Assembly: GCA_030615305.1 (NCBI GenBank)
Contig: JAUWZL010000002.1
Coordinates: 1-18,598, forward strand
DNA from: Dehalococcoidia bacterium
GTDB taxonomy: Bacteria > Chloroflexota > Dehalococcoidia > Dehalococcoidales > JAUWZL01
DNA: 18,598 nt
Direction: 5' to 3'
The position numbers and the translations under genes were made by a program. Every line of letters begins with the position of its first letter. Position 1 is the stretch's first letter. Positions 16,085 to 18,598 of the stretch are shown here, one piece after another. Below the pieces are notes generated by a model, which was not told where the DNA came from, ran no database searches, and worked only from the letters and a program-made list of their open reading frames with translations.

Positions 16085-16113
16085 ATTATAGCTAGTTATC
16101 TAAAACAATACAA
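16085..16113 (-). promoter_or_regulatory. Probable ilvE-plsY promoter
   Basis: On the minus strand TTGTAT (16108-16113) and TATAAT (16085-16090) are 17 bases apart. The -10 is perfect and the -35 keeps TTG. The start would be near 16078, with the ilvE ribosome-binding site just downstream. No T-box or attenuator structure was seen in the short leader. Confidence 0.6.
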
Positions 16114-16136
16114 GTTATGCCGGCATGATGCTATAC

Positions 16137-16736
16137 TCAGGTGCTTTTAAGCTGGCGTGCCAACTGGCTGCCCAGGTTCTCGGCGCTTTCAAGAACCTGT
16201 TTGTGTTTTTGGACCATTCCCTTATTGAAGATACCTAAAACCGGCAGTTCACCAATCACCTTGTAGCCCAGAGCTTCAATAGGAAGACGCATGGCTCCCA
16301 GTGTAAATCCAGTTCCCTCCTCCCGGCTGGCTTGCTCGCCAATAGAGACGATAATGGCCTTGCGGTTTTGACCAGCCAATCGGCTGGACCAGCGCCCGGG
16401 ACGGTCATCGGAGAAATCATAGAAGCAGTAGAGGCGGTCTATAAAAGCTTTCATTAATGCAGTAACGTTATAGTGGTGTGTCGGGGAAATAAGAACCAGG
16501 CCGCATGCCTCTATGATTTTGGGATAAATGAGCTGCATGCCGTCCTGAAGCCCTATGCATTGCTTGGCCTTGCGGCATTTTTCGCAACCGATACACGGCT
16601 GGAACTGATAATCTCGTAGCTGGACTTCTTCGGTTGTAGCACCGGCATTCCTTGCCCCTATCAGTACGTGTTTAAGCAAAATGTCGGAATTGCCGCCCTT
16701 GCGCGGGCTGCCGCCGATTCCCAATACCTTAACCAT
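16137..16736 (-). CDS. Iron-sulfur flavoprotein, NADPH-dependent FMN reductase family
   Basis: Flavodoxin-like redox protein of 199 residues. It starts VKVLGIGGSPRKGGNSD, the FMN-phosphate loop of this family. Cysteines 48, 51, 54 and 60 (C-x2-C-x2-C-x5-C) form the compact motif that binds a 4Fe-4S cluster in methanogen iron-sulfur flavoproteins. SPTHHYNVTALMKAFIDRL and VSIGEQASREEGTG complete the FMN pocket. The likely role is electron transfer, perhaps against oxidants, in an anaerobe; the physiological partner is unknown. It starts 12 bases after mscS, so the two genes probably share a transcript. Its own ribosome-binding site is weak. Confidence 0.85.
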   Translation of the reverse strand: MVKVLGIGGSPRKGGNSDILLKHVLIGARNAGATTEEVQLRDYQFQPCIGCEKCRKAKQCIGLQDGMQLIYPKIIEACGLVLISPTHHYNVTALMKAFIDRLYCFYDFSDDRPGRWSSRLAGQNRKAIIVSIGEQASREEGTGFTLGAMRLPIEALGYKVIGELPVLGIFNKGMVQKHKQVLESAENLGSQLARQLKST

Positions 16737-16748
16737 AACCTTGCTATC

Positions 16749-17927
16749 TTAGAGCTTGCCCCCGCAGTTGGCGCAGAACTTGCTGCCGGCCAGGTTGGGT
16801 TGTGAGCAGGCTTTACAGGTAATAGTATTACCCTGTTGGCTTTCGCCAAAGTATAGTTTGACATGTGGCCAGGGAATCTCAATCCCTTCATCGTCAAAGG
16901 CTTTCTTGAGCCTCTTCCTCAGCTCACCGGTTACTTCCCACTGCTTCATTGGCCTGACATCGCCCAGCACTCTTATGTCAATGCCAGAATCACCGAAGTT
17001 CTGCACCCTGAGTACTTGGGGCGGGGTTTTGATAAGGTCTTTGAAGTATTTGTCTTCAGCCAGTTCCTTGCCCACCCGGTTGATTACCTCAAAGACATGG
17101 TCCATGTCTTCGCCATAGCCTACCGGAATATCAAGTTTAACCCGAGCCCAATCCCGGGTGTAGTTTGAGGCGGTAGTAATCTGCCCATTGGGTATGCTAT
17201 GGACAATACCTTCTAGGTCACGGAGAACGGTTCTCCTGAGGTTGACCTCCTCAACCAGACCGGCGATGCCGGCAATCTTGACCACATCACCTTTATTGTA
17301 CTGGTCTTCCAGCAGGATGAATAGTCCGCTTACGAAATCCTTGATTAGGCTCTGGGCGCCGAAGCCTATTGCGATACCAGCAACACCAGCGCCAGCTAGG
17401 AGCGGGGCAATATTAATCCCAAGTTCAGACAGTATCATGAACAGGGCAACCACAGCGATGATTATTCCAATGGTACCGGTAAGCATCCCACTTAATGTTT
17501 TTGACCGGTTCTCAAACCATAACTTGGAGTGGCGTCCCTTACCCCTCACCTTGACCATTCTGTCGACCATTCGGGGTATTACTAATTTTAACAGTCGGTA
17601 AATAAAATATGAGATTATTATATAGGCTAGAATTATAATGCCGTGCTCGAGGAGCCACTCTTGTATTGTCTGTGGTGTTATAATGGCAAGTGCGCCTTCA
17701 TGAGAAGTGATGATTGCTACCACCGACACTATTATAGTCACCAATAGGATTCCCCCGATAGCCAAAAAGGCACGGGTTAGGATTCTATGCCTTCTCTCAT
17801 TTCTTTTTTCCAGCGCTAACTTTTCGAACCTGTCCTTAATCCGGTTCCTGATAAAGATAAGAAGGGTTAACCCAATAGCAGCGGCACTAAGGAACCATAT
17901 GCTGTTTGCAGTAAACCACTCCCACAT
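16749..17927 (-). CDS. mscS: Small-conductance mechanosensitive channel, MscS family, with C-terminal zinc ribbon
   Basis: Opens under membrane tension to release solutes during hypo-osmotic shock. The 392 residues have about five hydrophobic segments (10-27, 53-74, 95-115, 147-168, 175-203). The last is the pore helix, with LLAGAGVAGIAIGFGAQSLI followed by DFVSGLFILLEDQYNKGDVV. The beta and alpha/beta domains follow. The final 22 residues add C371-x2-C374 and C385-x2-C388, a zinc-ribbon-like tail rare for MscS. A TTG at 17945 extends the frame but overlaps AGGAGG; ATG 17927, nine bases after that site, is the start. TATAAT at 17960-17965 on the minus strand is a likely -10 box with a weak -35. 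Confidence 0.93.
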   Translation of the reverse strand: MWEWFTANSIWFLSAAAIGLTLLIFIRNRIKDRFEKLALEKRNERRHRILTRAFLAIGGILLVTIIVSVVAIITSHEGALAIITPQTIQEWLLEHGIIILAYIIISYFIYRLLKLVIPRMVDRMVKVRGKGRHSKLWFENRSKTLSGMLTGTIGIIIAVVALFMILSELGINIAPLLAGAGVAGIAIGFGAQSLIKDFVSGLFILLEDQYNKGDVVKIAGIAGLVEEVNLRRTVLRDLEGIVHSIPNGQITTASNYTRDWARVKLDIPVGYGEDMDHVFEVINRVGKELAEDKYFKDLIKTPPQVLRVQNFGDSGIDIRVLGDVRPMKQWEVTGELRKRLKKAFDDEGIEIPWPHVKLYFGESQQGNTITCKACSQPNLAGSKFCANCGGKL

Positions 17928-18038
17928 TTTCAAAGCCCTCCTCAAAGATAGCTGGGTGGATTATACCATAAATTCAGTTCTACTAACCCGCCAGATAGCC
18001 AACAACTTCTTTAAAATAATTTGGCTGGAAGAAATAAA

Positions 18039-18089
18039 CCGCCCTTCCCCTTTTTATCTTCTTGGAGGTATATTATACTTAAAGGGCGG
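18039..18089 (+). repeat. Inverted repeat in the lipoprotein gene leader
   Basis: CCGCCCTT (18039-18046) and AAGGGCGG (18082-18089) are perfect inverted arms with a 35-base gap. The gap contains TATACT (18074-18079), a possible -10 box of the lipoprotein gene. The arms could form an operator pair; they are too far apart for a tight hairpin. Function is unknown. Confidence 0.4.
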
Positions 18090-18103
18090 AAGGAGGAAGC
18101 AAG

Positions 18104-18598
18104 ATGAGAGTAATCGCGAGCGGTCTCATAGTCCTCATACTGTTAGTTGGTTTGGGAATGGCTGGTGCTGGTTGCGTATCAACAGAAGCTAAAACCGGTA
18201 CCATTGAGGTGCTGGTAACCAGTACCCCAACCGAAAAAGAGGTATCCGATACCCCAACCGAATTTGAGATATCCAGCATAATAGCTACAGTCTCCGAAAT
18301 AAAGGTTTGCAGGGCAGAGACGGAACAGGAAGGGGAGGGTGAACAGGAGGAGTGGATATACCTGAATATAACGGTAGCCAGTCCCTTTGATCTTCTCCAG
18401 ATTTCCGGTCTGGAGCAGTTTCTGGCTTTCGCAGAGGTGGAAGCATGCAGCTATAGCCAAATTCTTATGGTTATAGACAAGCTAGATGTCACCCTGAATG
18501 ATGGGTCCGAGATGGTTATAATCCCCGAGGAACCATTTGAATTTATCGGGGAATTTGTGGTGTTTGCCGATGAGACCACCACCGTTCTCTTTGACTTT
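18104..18598 (+). CDS. DUF4382-type lipoprotein, N-terminal part, cut by the window edge
   Basis: The visible 165 residues start with a signal sequence: Arg2, a hydrophobic core at 3-20, then GAGC with Cys24 as the likely lipidation site, so the protein is probably anchored outside the membrane. From about residue 29, GTIEVLVTSTP and the later TVSEIKVCRAE, ITVASPFDLLQISGLEQFLA, and LDVTLNDGS segments match my memory of the DUF4382 domain, whose function is unknown. Two tandem 9-residue units (TPTEKEVSD, TPTEFEISS) lie at 41-58. AAGGAGG seven bases upstream supports the ATG. The gene continues beyond the window. It is divergent from mscS. Confidence 0.85.
   Translation, partial: MRVIASGLIVLILLVGLGMAGAGCVSTEAKTGTIEVLVTSTPTEKEVSDTPTEFEISSIIATVSEIKVCRAETEQEGEGEQEEWIYLNITVASPFDLLQISGLEQFLAFAEVEACSYSQILMVIDKLDVTLNDGSEMVIIPEEPFEFIGEFVVFADETTTVLFDF

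Noticed and set aside
17188..17601. 137-codon open frame on the plus strand inside mscS
   Set aside because: Antisense to the MscS domain, Ser/Pro/Ile-rich, no family match.

Overview
The window reads as bacterial chromosome next to the replication origin, most likely from a Chloroflexota lineage close to Dehalococcoidia. The evidence is the cluster dnaA, obgE, nadD, gyrB, hisS, relA (from general knowledge, a similar set of genes lies near the origin in Dehalococcoides-type genomes), a Gram-positive-type SOS box at lexA, and a DUF4382-type lipoprotein, a family I associate with Dehalococcoidia and archaea. The placement is inference; no 16S or other decisive marker is present. There is no tRNA, rRNA, CRISPR array or transposase.

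Layout. 1-319: little of note except a possible C-terminal tail of an upstream gene. fmt (initiator tRNA formylation) runs leftwards, divergent from dnaA. dnaA, then a 348-bp AT-rich gap, then obgE-nadD run rightwards (replication initiation, ribosome-associated GTPase, NAD synthesis). 5260-7427 is an accessory cassette: a perfect-consensus promoter, an unknown 82-residue protein, a DNA methyltransferase reading frame cut by an in-frame TAG, and an HNH endonuclease whose Shine-Dalgarno lies inside a hairpin. It looks like a restriction-modification unit placed between nadD and gyrB. gyrB and hisS run leftwards. relA/spoT runs rightwards from a divergent promoter region that holds two strong inverted repeats, followed by rpsT and lexA. 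lexA has a near-perfect promoter with a GAAC-N4-GTTC SOS box at the predicted transcription start. ilvE-plsY (branched-chain aminotransferase, acylphosphate acyltransferase) and mscS-isf (mechanosensitive channel with a C-terminal zinc ribbon, iron-sulfur flavoprotein) are two leftward pairs. The window ends inside a rightward lipoprotein gene.

Most of the window is housekeeping. The part most worth attention is the cassette at 5260-7427. Its methyltransferase appears broken or dependent on readthrough, while its nuclease looks intact and possibly translationally restrained. A 12-bp sequence at its left edge matches half of a palindromic repeat found between hisS and relA. Smaller points of interest are unusual residues in the DNA-reading motif of DnaA and in the ATPase and Toprim motifs of GyrB. 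Start codons of fmt, relA, lexA and mscS were moved downstream of the longest frame using ribosome-binding and promoter evidence.
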